Source: Allacma fusca
Taxonomy: Eukaryota; Arthropoda; Collembola; Symphypleona; Sminthuridae
DNA length: 64,000 bases
Direction: 5' to 3'
Assembly (NCBI GenBank): GCA_947179485.1
Contig: OX359245.1
Location: 57,399,067-57,463,066 of the forward strand
Shown here: in pieces, positions 20,699 through 32,681 of the stretch
Numbering within the stretch: the stretch's first letter is position 1
Layout: each line of letters begins with the position of its first letter
Made by a program: the position numbers and the translations under genes
Notes under the pieces: model-generated
Database searches by the model: none
What the model saw: the letters and a program-made list of their open reading frames with translations, nothing else
What the model was told of the DNA's origin: nothing

Positions 20699-23326
20699 AT
20701 GTCTCATCACGACATACGTTTTATCCGGGTAGTCGAACTGGATAATCATCCAGAATACATTATTTGCAATCACCAAAAATACATCGCTCTAGTGTTGAGT
20801 GACGCCGCCCTAGTTGAACTTTCTCCTGACGATCAACTACGTGCACGTGCCAAATATAGTCATCTATCTTCCACACGAGCACTCTATCTCTACAAGTTTT
20901 ACAAACTTTTTAAACAAAAACTCCCTCGTTACGTTAACTCCAACATTGAGCCCCAACCAGTTGATAGGAATGACATAAAAGTTATCCGAAAAAATCCAAG
21001 CCGAATTCCGCGATCAATAAACAGTTCGACCACGACCCTGCCTGAAACCACCGTGGTGACCGTCCCCGACGACATCCTCAACCACGTACCATCCAGTGAA
21101 GGCGAAACTGACACCGAAGGACCAACACCGGAACCCACAACACCTCTTGGAGGCTTTGCGAGTTTTCACCCTAGTAGGACATCCACCCCTGCTGTCTCTT
21201 CCGGTCCAGCGACTCATGACTTGATCTTCGATCAACATTACACAGTAAGTAACAATTTTAATTTGTCCAACAATCATACTCTCACCGGCATACCACATCC
21301 ACAACCAACATCTTCTCGCCTCTTTGCCTCCCGAGACCTTCTCGAAGACGTCGCCCAGAAACTCGTTGATGACATTAAGACCAAGCAAGAAACAGACTCT
21401 TCAGGAACTAGCATCCTTACGTACTCCCATTACCAACAATTGCTGTATGATCTCAAGTTAACCACAGAAGTTACATCTGACGGTCATTTCCTCAACACCA
21501 GAGAAACATTTACAAAAATTGTAGCACGAATCCTCCGCATCTTTACACTTTGGCAGACTAATTCGACTGAATTTGCACCCATCATTGAAGAAATCGAGGA
21601 CATCCAAACTTCATTACTAGCTCAAGAATTCTGTCCAACCGTAACTACTACTCCAGTCACAACAACTACTCCTTCCGTGTCCACTACTAAGACCCCTACC
21701 TATGTTATCGAAACACACAGCTACACGCCTGTAATCCTCGCTTGGACCACCCGACTCCAAGCTGACCACAATTCCACTCAGGACATTGCCCATCTTCTCA
21801 GTTACGCATCTTACTTAGGCATAGTACAGGAATTTAATCTCGCCTCCAAATATACCCACAACCACTGTCACTTCTCCTCCCAGCAAGCTTACAAGGAAGG
21901 ACTCTTTCTTTTAGACCAACAGTTCATTTCAATTGCAACACAAACCTACCCGGACATTTTTTCCGCTCCCGTCACTCATCCAGACAATCACACCGATAAT
22001 CATTCTCATACAGCTCCCCCGGACAACACAGCCGTCCTTATTCCGGACGCTGAAACCACCGCCGCATACGACAGTGACAATCCTATCTATAATATTAACT
22101 TAACCCCTCCACCTCTTTCAGATTCAAACTCTGATTCAGGGTCACTCCACTCTGAATCTCTCCATTTCACCACTGCCACCGACAGCTCTTCCTCTTCCCG
22201 TTCCACTTCTCCTATTCCAACGCCTCCCCTTATTCCTCCAATTATTCCTACAAAAAATTCCACCATGGACTACACCAGATTTCTTTTCGACAAACCATCG
22301 TACCCGTCTCCCAAAATCTCCTCTGAAGAATTATCAGAATTTCTACTGCGCTGTGACGATTTTTTTACTACTTTCCAAACAGATGACAAAATGAAAAAGT
22401 CATATGTGTACAGAAAACTCTCCGATGCTACTAAAACAGGCAAAGATTATTTGGCTCATTATTACAACCTTACATTTACGTCCCGTCAAACATATGCCCA
22501 GTTTAGAGACGAACTTTTGAATAAAATGCCCAGGGATATTCCCGATAGGAAAAGTAAGCTTCTCGATGCACTCTCTATGACTCCCTACCCACATGAACCA
22601 CCAACCAAATTCGTGTTAAGAGTTAAATCTGCCGCCAGCACAGACTGGTCCACATTTCCAGAGGCCACTACAGTGAAAACATTGTTGGACAAACTCGACA
22701 CAACGGTGAAGATTTTCATAACCAGCAAAAATCTGAAAATTAAAAATTTCAATCATCTCTTGGACGCTCTACGCGACTATGAATCATGCACTACTCCCCA
22801 TACGGACCACAGTGCTGTTACTCTCGCAACTCCAGTCCTTCCTTCATCATTGGAACAAACCCTGGCCACGCTTCTTGAGAAAATAGAAAAATTAGAAGCT
22901 AAAGACACTCCAATTATGGCAGTCACTCAACATGCTCAGCCACAGCGCTCACAGTACAACAACTTTCAACCTGGACTAAGTTCTAACATTCAACGAACCT
23001 ACACGTGTTACAAGTGCAACCAAACCGGCCACACAGCCCGGTATTGCCCAACTCAACCTACTCAACCTCAAATTCCAGCTTCTGTATCCCCAGAAATTTG
23101 CGGTCGTTGCTCCCGTCCAGGCCATCATGCTAACCGTTGCCGACAGCCAGTTGCTATACATTACCAACAATTTCCACAATATATGCAACGACGACGTGAA
23201 GAAAGACAACAGCAGCTACAGAACCAGCCTTTAAACTCCAACGGGCAGGCTCCACAAGGCCTGCCCCGACGCCAGCTCCTGCCTATACAAGCTGCAGACC
23301 ACCAAAACTCACAAGACGGCCACTAA
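20699..23326 (+). CDS. gag: Gag polyprotein with long N-terminal extension
   Basis: The frame is open from 20573 without an earlier ATG; the first in-frame ATG is 20699 (weak context). That gives 875 residues, much longer than most Ty3/gypsy Gags. A second ATG at 22265 sits in a strong context (CACCATGG) and would give a 353-residue Gag of ordinary size. The N-terminal ~520 residues are Ser/Thr/Pro-rich linkers around some folded-looking segments I do not recognise. The C-terminal part has a capsid-like helical region and two zinc knuckles, CYKCNQTGHTARYC (from 23006) and CGRCSRPGHHANRC (from 23099), for RNA packaging. It ends at TAA 23324-23326; pol continues in the -1 frame. Confidence 0.9.
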   Translation: MSHHDIRFIRVVELDNHPEYIICNHQKYIALVLSDAALVELSPDDQLRARAKYSHLSSTRALYLYKFYKLFKQKLPRYVNSNIEPQPVDRNDIKVIRKNPSRIPRSINSSTTTLPETTVVTVPDDILNHVPSSEGETDTEGPTPEPTTPLGGFASFHPSRTSTPAVSSGPATHDLIFDQHYTVSNNFNLSNNHTLTGIPHPQPTSSRLFASRDLLEDVAQKLVDDIKTKQETDSSGTSILTYSHYQQLLYDLKLTTEVTSDGHFLNTRETFTKIVARILRIFTLWQTNSTEFAPIIEEIEDIQTSLLAQEFCPTVTTTPVTTTTPSVSTTKTPTYVIETHSYTPVILAWTTRLQADHNSTQDIAHLLSYASYLGIVQEFNLASKYTHNHCHFSSQQAYKEGLFLLDQQFISIATQTYPDIFSAPVTHPDNHTDNHSHTAPPDNTAVLIPDAETTAAYDSDNPIYNINLTPPPLSDSNSDSGSLHSESLHFTTATDSSSSSRSTSPIPTPPLIPPIIPTKNSTMDYTRFLFDKPSYPSPKISSEELSEFLLRCDDFFTTFQTDDKMKKSYVYRKLSDATKTGKDYLAHYYNLTFTSRQTYAQFRDELLNKMPRDIPDRKSKLLDALSMTPYPHEPPTKFVLRVKSAASTDWSTFPEATTVKTLLDKLDTTVKIFITSKNLKIKNFNHLLDALRDYESCTTPHTDHSAVTLATPVLPSSLEQTLATLLEKIEKLEAKDTPIMAVTQHAQPQRSQYNNFQPGLSSNIQRTYTCYKCNQTGHTARYCPTQPTQPQIPASVSPEICGRCSRPGHHANRCRQPVAIHYQQFPQYMQRRREERQQQLQNQPLNSNGQAPQGLPRRQLLPIQAADHQNSQDGH

Positions 23327-25307
23327 TAATCCCTTCCGTTCATACAGAATGTACTACTCACATCACTGTACACTCACTTTCATGTTCACTTAAAATCATT
23401 GTCAGTATAAACGGTGTGAACCTCCCGTGTCTTATCGACACAGGAGCAGCTGCTTCGCTGATCCATCCATCATATGTACCTCAAGGCACACACATCACCA
23501 AGACCAATCTCACACTCATAGATGCCTCAGGAAATAACATGCCCAATACAGGACTCGCCCTTGTCAAAATCAAGATAGGAGACTGTACATTTCTTCACCC
23601 TATGATAATTGCTCCTTCCACAGCACTTCGCTGCATCTTGGGAACAGACTTCTTATATTCTAAAGGAGGATTCCTTATTAACACTGAGAAAAATATCCTA
23701 TTCAACAAATTCACAGGAAACATCCCATTAATTCATACTCTCGTACAACACGATAATGCACTTAGAGAACAATGCGAACTTCCAGTACAACTCATACAAA
23801 ACTTTTCAACCAGGACACAACTGTCAAATAAATCTCATTCTAACAAAGACCAGGAAGCTACCTTCTTGCCCAACCCTTGGTTTGCATCTACTACACCACC
23901 TGTGACCTCTTTTCCAATCTCAACGTCTACTCAAACTCTTCCAACTTTTCAAGACCAAGCTTCCCAGACTCTCACAACAACGAAAAATAAATCTCAACAT
24001 GGGAATAAATATTCACAGCCTGAAAAATATTCTCCAACTCCAGACATGTCTTCTGATGAGACAGACCAGGATTACTTCCATCGCTCAACCCATCCCCTTC
24101 GCCGACGTATTTCTACATCCCGCAAAATGACTCTCAAAACTGCACCTACTTCCATATCGTCTGTCTCAGCTAAACCTGCTACACAAGCCAAAATTACAAC
24201 AATTCCTATTCTATGTGTTTCCACTACCATGGACGACGATGTTCTCCGCGTCCATGGCTCACACACCATTTCACCCAGGTCTCATGCATCCATTGCCACC
24301 ATACACTCCATTGACCAAACTTCGCCTGTATATTTCCAACCTCATGACTCATTGCATACACAATATCACCTTCTTGCTCCTCATGCAGTCCTCTCTCCAA
24401 ATTCCAAATTCTTCATTCTCACCAATCCAACTTCCATGACTGTAACCTTACCAGACGGTCTAGGTTTAGGACATTTAACCCCACTCGACATTCACGATAA
24501 TTCTATGCACCCAATCCCTATAAATGCAATCAATACCTCACAATTGGAAAATGAAATAGCATCATTCAAAATAAATCCGGAGCTCAACACTAATGATCAA
24601 TTTAAACTCCGTACGTTGTTACGAGAATACAGGAACTCTTTTGCCTTCAACGCCAATGAGCTTGGAAAATGTTCCGCAATACCATTCAAAGTTGAACTAC
24701 AGTCTGGTGGTATAGTGGCTCATAAACCTTACAAAACCTCCTCATACCAGGACGCCATTATTGACGCCGAAGTTAAGAAATTATTGGACAATGACATAAT
24801 TGAGCCCTCCACATCGCCTTTCTCTAGTCCCGTCATCATAGTTTTCAAAAAACCGAATGACCAGGGCATCAGAAAGCCCCGAATGGTCATTGATTTCCGA
24901 TCACTCAACGCCATCACTAAACCTATGCATTGGCCCCTGCCCAGCATTGACGAGATTCTCCGTCGTCTCCAGAATCAAAAGTATTTTTCAACTCTAGACC
25001 TCGCGTCAGGGTTCCATCAGATAACAGTGGAACCCGCCTCCAGAGAAAAGCTCAGCTTCATCACAAGAAATGGGCAATATCAGTATAAGGACATGCCATT
25101 CGGTACACGCAACTCCCCCTCTCATTTTTGCCGAGTGATAGATGTTATTCTGGCAGATCTCAAATACAATACCGCTCTAGCATATGTCGACGACATTATT
25201 GTTGCCAGTCAAACTATTGACGAACATATTTCTAAACTCAGGAAAATCTTCATACGCTTCGCACAACATAATCTCAAATTTGAGCCGACCAAATGTAAAT
25301 TTGGTTA
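23327..25307 (+). pseudogene. pol: Pol, part 1: protease and reverse transcriptase (interrupted)
   Basis: The frame is -1 relative to gag and already open across the gag end, so expression by -1 frameshift is expected; no canonical slippery heptamer was recognised. The aspartic protease has LIDTGAAASL (Asp at 23437) and ILGTDFL. A Ser/Thr-rich linker of about 250 residues follows, then reverse transcriptase with MVIDFRSLN, the FxxLDLASGFHQI motif and catalytic YVDD (25183-25194). The frame is cut at 25308, just after the thumb-side KFEPTKCKFG stretch, by a MITE that supplies a stop. Removing the MITE and one TTA copy would leave the frame continuous, so this lesion alone breaks pol. Confidence 0.93.
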
Positions 25308-25655
25308 GGGGCCGTACAAATATAACGTTATCACAGATTGGACGATTTTGAAAGCATGTATGACTATTGTTAACAGAGTTAGCTTTTGCTGAGATAACCA
25401 CCTACTGTTAACGTTATCCTTGTATCGTCAGGACCGCAATGACTTCCGATGGCGAATTATTACCAGTTTTATACTTGACTGTGGGTATAAAGCATTATAT
25501 ATATATTTCCGGGAAAGGTACTTTCATGAATATTTATACCGACATTTGTGTTAACGTTATCATGTGGATTTCTGACCTATGTGTGCAGTTACAATGGTTA
25601 GACTTTCCCAGTTTGACGACCCACCTCATTGATAACGTTATATTTGTACGGCCCC
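25308..25655. mobile_element. PIF/Harbinger-like MITE inside pol
   Basis: 348 bp with perfect 25-bp terminal repeats (GGGGCCGTACAAATATAACG continuing to gttatc) and target duplication TTA (25305-25307, 25656-25658). A 3-bp TWA duplication and GGG-start termini are typical of PIF/Harbinger. The palindrome AACGTT within gttaacgttatc recurs twice internally (about 25407 and 25550) in addition to both ends. It encodes nothing. Confidence 0.93.
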
Positions 25656-25658
25656 TTA

Positions 25659-28179
25659 CGAGCAAATAAATATGCTCGGCTTCACAATAAATGCCTATGG
25701 ACTCCAGCCCTACGATGATAACCTCAATAGTTTACGGATGATGCCAGTTCCAACTAACATCACTACAGTCCAGTCCTTTCTTGGAATGGCTAACTTCTTT
25801 CGAAGATTTGTGCCTAATTTTGCACATATAGCAGCACCGTTACGAGAACTCACAAAAAAGAACACCCCGTTCCTGTGGACTCACGAATGTGATCAAGCAT
25901 TTCAAGCTCTCAAAAATCTATTGTTATGCAAACCAGTCTTAGCACACTATGATCCCCAAAAGGAAACATTTTTATACACAGACGCCTCCTACCAAGGACT
26001 TGGAGCTTACATGACACAACTTCATCCCGATGGTTTAGAACATCCAGTTTTCTTCCTCAGCCGACGTCTAAATAAATATGAAGTTAAGTATCACATTCGC
26101 ATTTTAGAATTACTGGCCATAACTTGGTCCGTAATGAAACTAAAGGAGTATTTACTTGGCATACCATTCACGGTCAAAACAGACCACCACAGTTTATGTT
26201 ACATCATGAAGAGTAAGGATAGCTTGGACCCCAAGCTACAACGACTGCAACTTCTATTGATGCCCTACGACATTACCATAAAATATGTCAAGGGTACAAC
26301 TCATAAGGTCGCCGACTGCCTCAGCCGAAATCCTTTTCAACAACCCACACATTCACAGACGGATGAGGATGCATGTCTCTCTATCCATACCATAGACATT
26401 GGTATTCTCCAACAAGAACAAGCAAAAGATCCTGCACTCACGGATATAATTAATAAGCTTCCTACAAATTGGAGACTACGTTCGACGTACGCCTTATATA
26501 ACAACATCTTGTATAAACATAACAAAAAACTTGGCGAAAAATCCCTACTCATGATACCACATCACATGGTCCCAGATATAATTAAACGACATCATAACCC
26601 CGTGTCCCATTCAGGACATACTAAGGCTCTCAAAGAAATCCAACAAAGCTACTACTGGAAAACAATGAGCAAAGATATCAAAGACTTTATACAATCATGT
26701 TCATTTTGTCAAGAAAGAAAATCTCCCCGTGGTCAAAAACAGCCCGGAGAGTTCCAATTCATTCCTATTCCCCTCAGACCCTTCGAAAGAATTCAGGTGG
26801 ATGTACAGGGTCCATTGACGAATAAAGAAGGACGTCCAAGATATATAATCACTGCAATTTGTTATCTCACTAAATTTCTCGTAGCTGAGGTTGTACCCAC
26901 AGCAGACGCTTCCGCTATAGCCAAATTCATCTTCAACAAAATAGCTGCTGTCTATTCCCTTCCCGAAATTATACAGTCAGATCAAGGGACAGAATTTCAC
27001 AATGCTGTCATTACAGAACTTTCCAAAATATTTGATTTTAAAATGAACTATAGCACTGCTTTTCACCCCCAAACGCAGGGTCTCATCGAGAGATCCCATC
27101 AAACGTTGGGTGACTGTATTGCTATATACAGAGCAGAAAATAAGGCCGACTGGCCCCACGCCATTCCAGCTATTACATTCCATCTCAACAATACTCTTCA
27201 CAGCTCCCACGGTTTTACACCATTCTATGTGCTGCATGGTTTTCATGCACGCACCCCGTTGAGAAATGCATTTCCTACCTTTACTCCAGAAAACAGAAAC
27301 GTCCAAGACATGACGTCACTCTGGAAAACTACTCATGACATACTAGAGACCCAAAGGAAAAAATACGCCGCCCGCGTAAATCAGTCTAAACGAACAGTAA
27401 ACTATAATATTGGTGACAATGTGCTCCTCGAGCACACGTCCATACAACCTGGTACGAGCACTAAGTTACTACCCAGATGGAAAGGACCATTTTCTGTTAT
27501 TGACCGACCCTCCGAAGTTAACTACACTATTAGAGGATCTGTTGGTAACACTGTTAAAACCCTCACAGTTCATGTGTCTAGGTTAAAAATATTTTATGCA
27601 CGCCCCAATGTATTCAACACTAAATCTCTGCTCAATAATGACGATGCACCTCCAGTGCAGGAATCTTCTACAAATCTACAAGACATTCCTCAGGAACTTA
27701 CTAAATCTACAGGAGAACTACTTTCTCCAGAACCTGACATTACTCCTGAAATTATTGCTGAACAACCCTCAAGTCCACCCGACGTTATTCTTGAACCAAA
27801 TTTATCTACAGCTAACACTCATGCATTTCCACTACGGGATACAGTGCCTCCATTCCCCGTTCAACAACCTCCTACAATTCCTCCAGAAAATCAAGAGCAG
27901 CCTCATAAACCTACCTATAGAGAAGCACTATTGTCTGCACCTAAAAATTCTACTGTGGAAATTCCTCGCTCCTCCTCTATAACACTTCCTAATAAACGTG
28001 TTAGGAGAACCCAGCAACAATTATTGGAACAAGAATCTCAACACATATTACCCACAGATTTTTATTCCCGTCAAGATTCGGATTTTAGGCGTAGCACAAG
28101 AACTCATATCCACGCATTGGACAATTTATTTAACTTCACAGTGGTTAAACCTACCACTAACCATAGTTATCAACTATAA
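25659..28179 (+). pseudogene. pol: Pol, part 2: RNase H and integrase
   Basis: Open from the MITE edge; the first ATG is 25672 (numbering from there, 835 residues). It starts with the connection region (FLGMANFFRRFVPNF), then RNase H with TDASYQGLGAYM (Asp 104) and KTDHHSL. Integrase has an HHCC finger (histidines near 300-315, CSFC near 342-346), the DD35E triad (D377, D437, E473) and a GPY/F-like module (LPRWKGPF). The C-terminal 180 residues are Pro/Ser/Thr-rich without a chromodomain that I can see. The part is intact but separated from its N-terminal half, so no full Pol can be made from this copy. Confidence 0.93.
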
Positions 28180-29920
28180 TATAGCCTTCTGCTTCATTTA
28201 AAATACATCCTATATGATCAACAATTTCAATGAAAAAACACTTCAATTGCAATTTAATTCAACACACCACAACCCTAACTCCTATTTCGAGTCGTTTACA
28301 AATCACAACTTCAAAACACTACATAATGCTACTATAGGGTCACTGACCTCTCCTACCCTCCAAATTTTCAAAGTGTTAATTCTAGAAAAAATTTGGCGTG
28401 ACCCCTGTACGACAAGCTCACTCATCCCGCAACGTCAAGCATCCTGTCCGAAGACTGGATCCTCAACTACCTTATGCATCTTATAACTACCAATGTCAAG
28501 CATCCTGTCCGAAGACTGGATCCTCAACTACCTTATGCATCTTATAACTACCAATGTCAAGCATCCTGTCCAAAGACTGGATCCTCAACTACCTTATGCA
28601 CCTTATAATTATCAACGTCAAGCATCCTGTCCGAAAACTGGATCCTCAACAACCATATGAACCTTAACCTATGCAATGTCAAACATCTCATCCAAGGACA
28701 TGATCTTCAACAAACTTATGATTTTATTATATTACACCGTGTCAAACATCCCATCCGAAGACGTGATCTTCAACTAACCATATGATTTACACACGTTTGT
28801 TAATACGCAAAGATAATCACGACATGCAAGCAAATTCAAGTCTACACATCATCATGCTTTTCCGGAAAATTGTATCATGCACCCTATACAATAACTATCT
28901 TAGTTAAATATCTTGCTCCGATATCTTGACTAATTCTGCGACACGGACCCCATCTGCAATAACAATGAAATTGCACACAAAAACATTCTATTGATGACAA
29001 GTTAACTAATATGTATTTATTCTGAGTTCCAGAACACATTTCCACTGTCTATAGCAGACTTCACAACATGACCCACATTCACGGATGCTCAGGTCAGCAC
29101 CCTCTATGATGACAACTCCAACTGCAACCACACATGGGACGCCATGACGATTGCAAGTCATCTACCAAGAAAATTACAAAAAAAAATTATTATATTTCAT
29201 GACTAACAATCTTTCCTAACTTCACAAACACTTTCACATAGTTCTCACATATCACATTCTTATATTACACACTTAGCAATTTTTGTCTTAATTCTATACC
29301 TATGTACTATGAGCTGCAGCTCCCAACACATTTTTCTTCATTTCCAGAAATTGTACTTGATCACTACATTTCGTCACTTCCAATTAGACACCCTGTATAC
29401 ACACAAAAATTCTGTAAAATCTATTATACACACACTTTAATTCAATAATATAAGCTCCTTTTCAAATTCCAATCTCCATAATCCCATAGAAAAATTGTTA
29501 CTCACCGTGTACAAAGTCTCCATCTAGCAATTATCCCCTTCCAAATTGTACTCTATACTATTTTAGAATTCTGTGGACAGAATTTTCTGCCACTCCAGGA
29601 AGTATATATTGACTATTTGTACTACTACTGTTTACAACTAATAATGTTCTAATGAAATTATACATTTTAATATGAATATTATACGTTAGAATGATAATAC
29701 TTTAAAGAATAATATTGCGGAGAATGATTTTCGTGTTCAAACTCAAACAGAAAGACTACAAGCAATGAAGACGCAAGGAAAAAGAAACTACGTCGTCCCA
29801 CTTCAAAATAGAAGCGGCCTAAAATAACAACAACAGCAAAAAATTCCATGACAAAGTTCGACACTTTTCATTGCCTAACATTTTAAACGATGAGGACATC
29901 GTTTCGCCTTCCCCAATTCA
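28180..29920 (+). other. 3' non-coding region of the retrotransposon
   Basis: About 1.7 kb without a supported frame and no env. It holds a 61-bp tandem array (28431-28800). Near the LTR is an inverted repeat AAACGATG/CATCGTTT around a central AGGA (29885-29904), so the strand reads GAGGACATCG as in many Ty3/gypsy 3' ends. The bases before the LTR are pyrimidine-rich (cgccttcccc), so an orthodox polypurine tract is not apparent. Confidence 0.6.
28431..28800 (+). repeat. Six tandem copies of a 61-63-bp unit
   Basis: Units starting a[ac]tgtcaagcatcctgtcc begin at about 28431, 28492, 28553, 28614, 28675 and 28738. The first three are nearly identical and the last two are diverged (gtgatcttcaac). 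It lies inside the retrotransposon. Confidence 0.92.
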
Positions 29921-30453
29921 TGTTAATCAATATTTAACTTCATACTTTTAATACATGTAATCAGCATACATACCTATACTACCCAGTTATAAAAACATGA
30001 AAATTACGTTAGGTACCTGCCCTAACTTAACATTATTGGTTAAAATGAATTCTAAAGAAAATACTGGAGGTGGGCTCTTGTGAGCTCACCTCCGTATAAA
30101 ACTTCGTGCCTCCGTAGGCACGAAGAGGAGAGGAATTCCAGATCTCGTGCTGAACACAAGCAAGAGCACACGCAAGAGACGAACACAGTGTATCAAATCT
30201 ACGCACTATATGTGAATAAAGTATATCTCGTGAGTAACTACATATACGCACATACGCGTCTTATTTCTCGTATCTTGAGACCACAAGCCCGAAATCCCTC
30301 ACTCCAAGGCAAGTGCATCTCTGCCGTCTACATTTCCCCATCATCTCATACTCACACTCTCAATATCATCAATATTCCCTTTTAATTTCCATAATTCGGC
30401 TCTTCATTACATTCTCCTCATTACGAACCATAACTACAATAAATATAATAACA
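29921..30453 (+). repeat. 3' LTR
   Basis: Same length as the 5' LTR, and no difference was found by eye along 533 bases (constant offset 9914). Followed by the ATAT target duplication (30454-30457). Confidence 0.95.
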
Positions 30454-30679
30454 ATATGTAATTATATCTAAGCAATAAAAATCCAAATGAGACGGTTGGT
30501 ATTTGTCCTACACAGCGTTTGACTTCAAAGACAGAACTCAAGGCAAAATTGTTACAATTAAGAACAATACTTGATATTTATGATTGATCAGCTGCAAGCT
30601 TCGTATTTCATATTAGTTTTTGCAAAATCAGCAACCCTGGTCATAATTAAGCCCTATGATTTGGTGCTATTTTCATACG

Positions 30680-31250
30680 CTGTAAACGAAATTAAATTTA
30701 CAGTGATATGGAACATTAACTCGCAGTCATTTTACAATCTCATGGCAAATACAGTGACTTTCCTATATAATGGTTCCCAAAGGATGGCAAAATACCTGCC
30801 AATATATTAGATGCCACTGAACTTTGCTGCTTTATAATGTAGATGATATCCTAGGGAAAATATGAGCATGCCAATATAAACGGAATGCTGTCCAAGCGTG
30901 AACCACTATAAAGGAAATTCACTGTACAACGATGTGATCGATTTCCTGAGTTTCTTGAAACGCAAATTAAGATATTAGATTTGGACTATCGGCAAGCTGT
31001 TGGTGTAAAACAAAGAAGACCGAAGAATATAACACGATTAGTAAGAAATTTTGACCGAATTTCTGACAATATATATTTACAGTTTGAATCATTAGATCCG
31101 GATCATCTCGAGACAAAAAATTTAAAACGTATCGTAGAAATAGAGTTCCAATATCAGGGCTATTAAAACAATGCACATGAACCTTTTATTGAGGTTCTGG
31201 AAATCTAAATTAAAATAGAAGGTAGATCCCATCCACATACCTGGCAAGAC
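30680..31250 (+). pseudogene. TPR pseudogene interrupted by a small MITE
   Basis: The aaatttacagtgatatgga and cattttacaatctcatggc stretch matches 12190-12240 and 62036-62090. After the MITE (30752-30924) it continues with a LGLDYRQAVGVKQRR core (30971-31015) and DPDHLETKN (about 31090-31120). Stops and frame changes are present. Confidence 0.6.
30752..30924. mobile_element. Short TA-flanked MITE, CAGTGAATTTCC family, copy 3
   Basis: 173 bp with ends CAGTGACTTTCCTATATAAT and the complement of CAGTGAATTTCC, TA at 30750-30751 and 30925-30926. Paralogous TPR remnants (12243-12252) give the empty site aaatacaacgatg. It is an internally deleted relative of 5036-5897. Confidence 0.85.
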
Positions 31251-31270
31251 TTCTTTTAAACAAATACAGT

Positions 31271-31795
31271 CAGGGTTGGGGGTTTTTAGTTTTTTTCAAA
31301 AAAACCAAACAACCAGTTTTTTTTGGTTTAAACCGGGTTTTTTTGGTTTAAACCGGGTTTTTTTGGTTTAAACAAATTTTCAATCCAAAACATTCATTAA
31401 TATGCAAAAACATGTGAATTTGAACAAATTTACTTATTTCCCGAACTCAGTAAGTATCACAAAGCATTACATATTTAATAATTTGAATATAATTTTAATG
31501 ATAACTTTGCAGCATAAAAACAAGTTTGGTATTTTTCATTTTACAAACGATTCCGAATTTCTAAATGTACAAGACTAAAAGCTAATAGTATTATTTACTT
31601 CACTAAAGTTTAACTACACAATATCACAGTAACTGAACAAGTTTTGTGCACGACAAAATATAAGCGTTTTGGATTGAAAATATGAAAATTTTAGGTGATT
31701 GGTTTAAACCATTGGTTTTTATAAAAAAACCGTTTGGTTTAAACCATGGTTTAAACCATGGTTTAAATCATTTGCTTTAAACCAAACCAACCCTG
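31271..31795. mobile_element. hAT-like MITE with ggtttaaacc iterations
   Basis: Termini CAGGGTTGG and CCAACCCTG with an exact 8-bp duplication AATACAGT (31263-31270, 31796-31803). Both subterminal regions repeat the palindrome ggtttaaacc; the centre is AT-rich and non-coding. CAGGG ends and 8-bp duplication fit hAT. Confidence 0.93.
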
Positions 31796-31803
31796 AATAC
31801 AGT

Positions 31804-32673
31804 ATTGAACCATTTTAGTGCAAGGCATAATTTGTTAACATCCGAAAATACGTGTTGGAAAGAATCAAGCGCGGTTGTAAACCAAGGGGCTTTAATTCAT
31901 TTAAAATTATATTGCTAACATGTGCATTACCATATACTGACGGCCAGAGTATAGTTTAGCACTGTAAGACCCATAATTACTACCATTGTTTGGGAATGGC
32001 TTCACAAAAGAATGCCCTTGTCGACGTCGAGGGGGAGGATAGATGAATGTTTGTTACGATGAATATGTTGACTGTATCGAAAATATTACGCTCAAAAAAT
32101 AAAAAGCACGCCTGCGTGATTGCTTGCATGAACAATGTCCTTTGCTTCCGATTTTGAGGCGGATTCGTGAAAGCAGCTTCTTAAAACATATGATGTTACC
32201 TCCAAATTCATTCGATCTATACATGTAATGCAATTGAAAACTTTGAGTATGTATAGCATAGCTACCAATAAAATTTCTAACAGTAGGTCATTAAAAATTA
32301 TTCACCGATACAGTTAAGAATAAATAATTCTCCTGAATGTAAAATTTGATCAAAGTTTGATGACGGATTGTTTCACTTTTTTGCGCTGAAAATCATTATT
32401 GATAGCTACGGTCCCACAGCCGTAAACAAATGTTCTACTTTGGAAAGGAAAAATTATAAGAGAATTTACTGAAGCAAACAATGAAGAGAATTTCATGAAA
32501 AAATTGTTGCGAATATCTTGGGAATAATTGCTTCAAGCAACTCCAACAGTTACAAAACAATTACCTTACAGAATAGTTTAATTCAAAGTAATTGTTTAGG
32601 AGCTAGTAGCAGAGACGAAGGTAATAATTTCTTCCCTAATTTGAATCCGGAAAATGCCTATCAATTTAATTCT
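31804..32673. other. Spacer between units
   Basis: Matches 58950-59300 and 52900-53300 in patches (cttgtcgacgtcgagggggagg near 32019, cagaatagtttaattcaaag near 32572). No gene recognised. Confidence 0.5.
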
Positions 32674-32681
32674 ACTAGGCA

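Larger units (their letters stand above)
20007..30453 (+). mobile_element. Ty3/gypsy-type LTR retrotransposon
   Basis: A 10,447-bp element: 533-bp LTRs (20007-20539, 29921-30453) beginning TGTT and ending AACA, with target duplication ATAT (20003-20006, 30454-30457). The order is gag, then protease, reverse transcriptase, RNase H and integrase in the -1 frame, which is the Ty3/gypsy order. There is no env-like frame after integrase. The LTRs look identical by eye, so insertion is recent. The only lesion I see is a 348-bp MITE in reverse transcriptase. About 1.7 kb of 3' non-coding sequence holds a 61-bp tandem array. Confidence 0.95.

Noticed and set aside
28180-29920. An env gene downstream of pol
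   Set aside because: Only frames below 100 codons, mostly translations of the 61-bp array; no signal peptide or membrane anchor.
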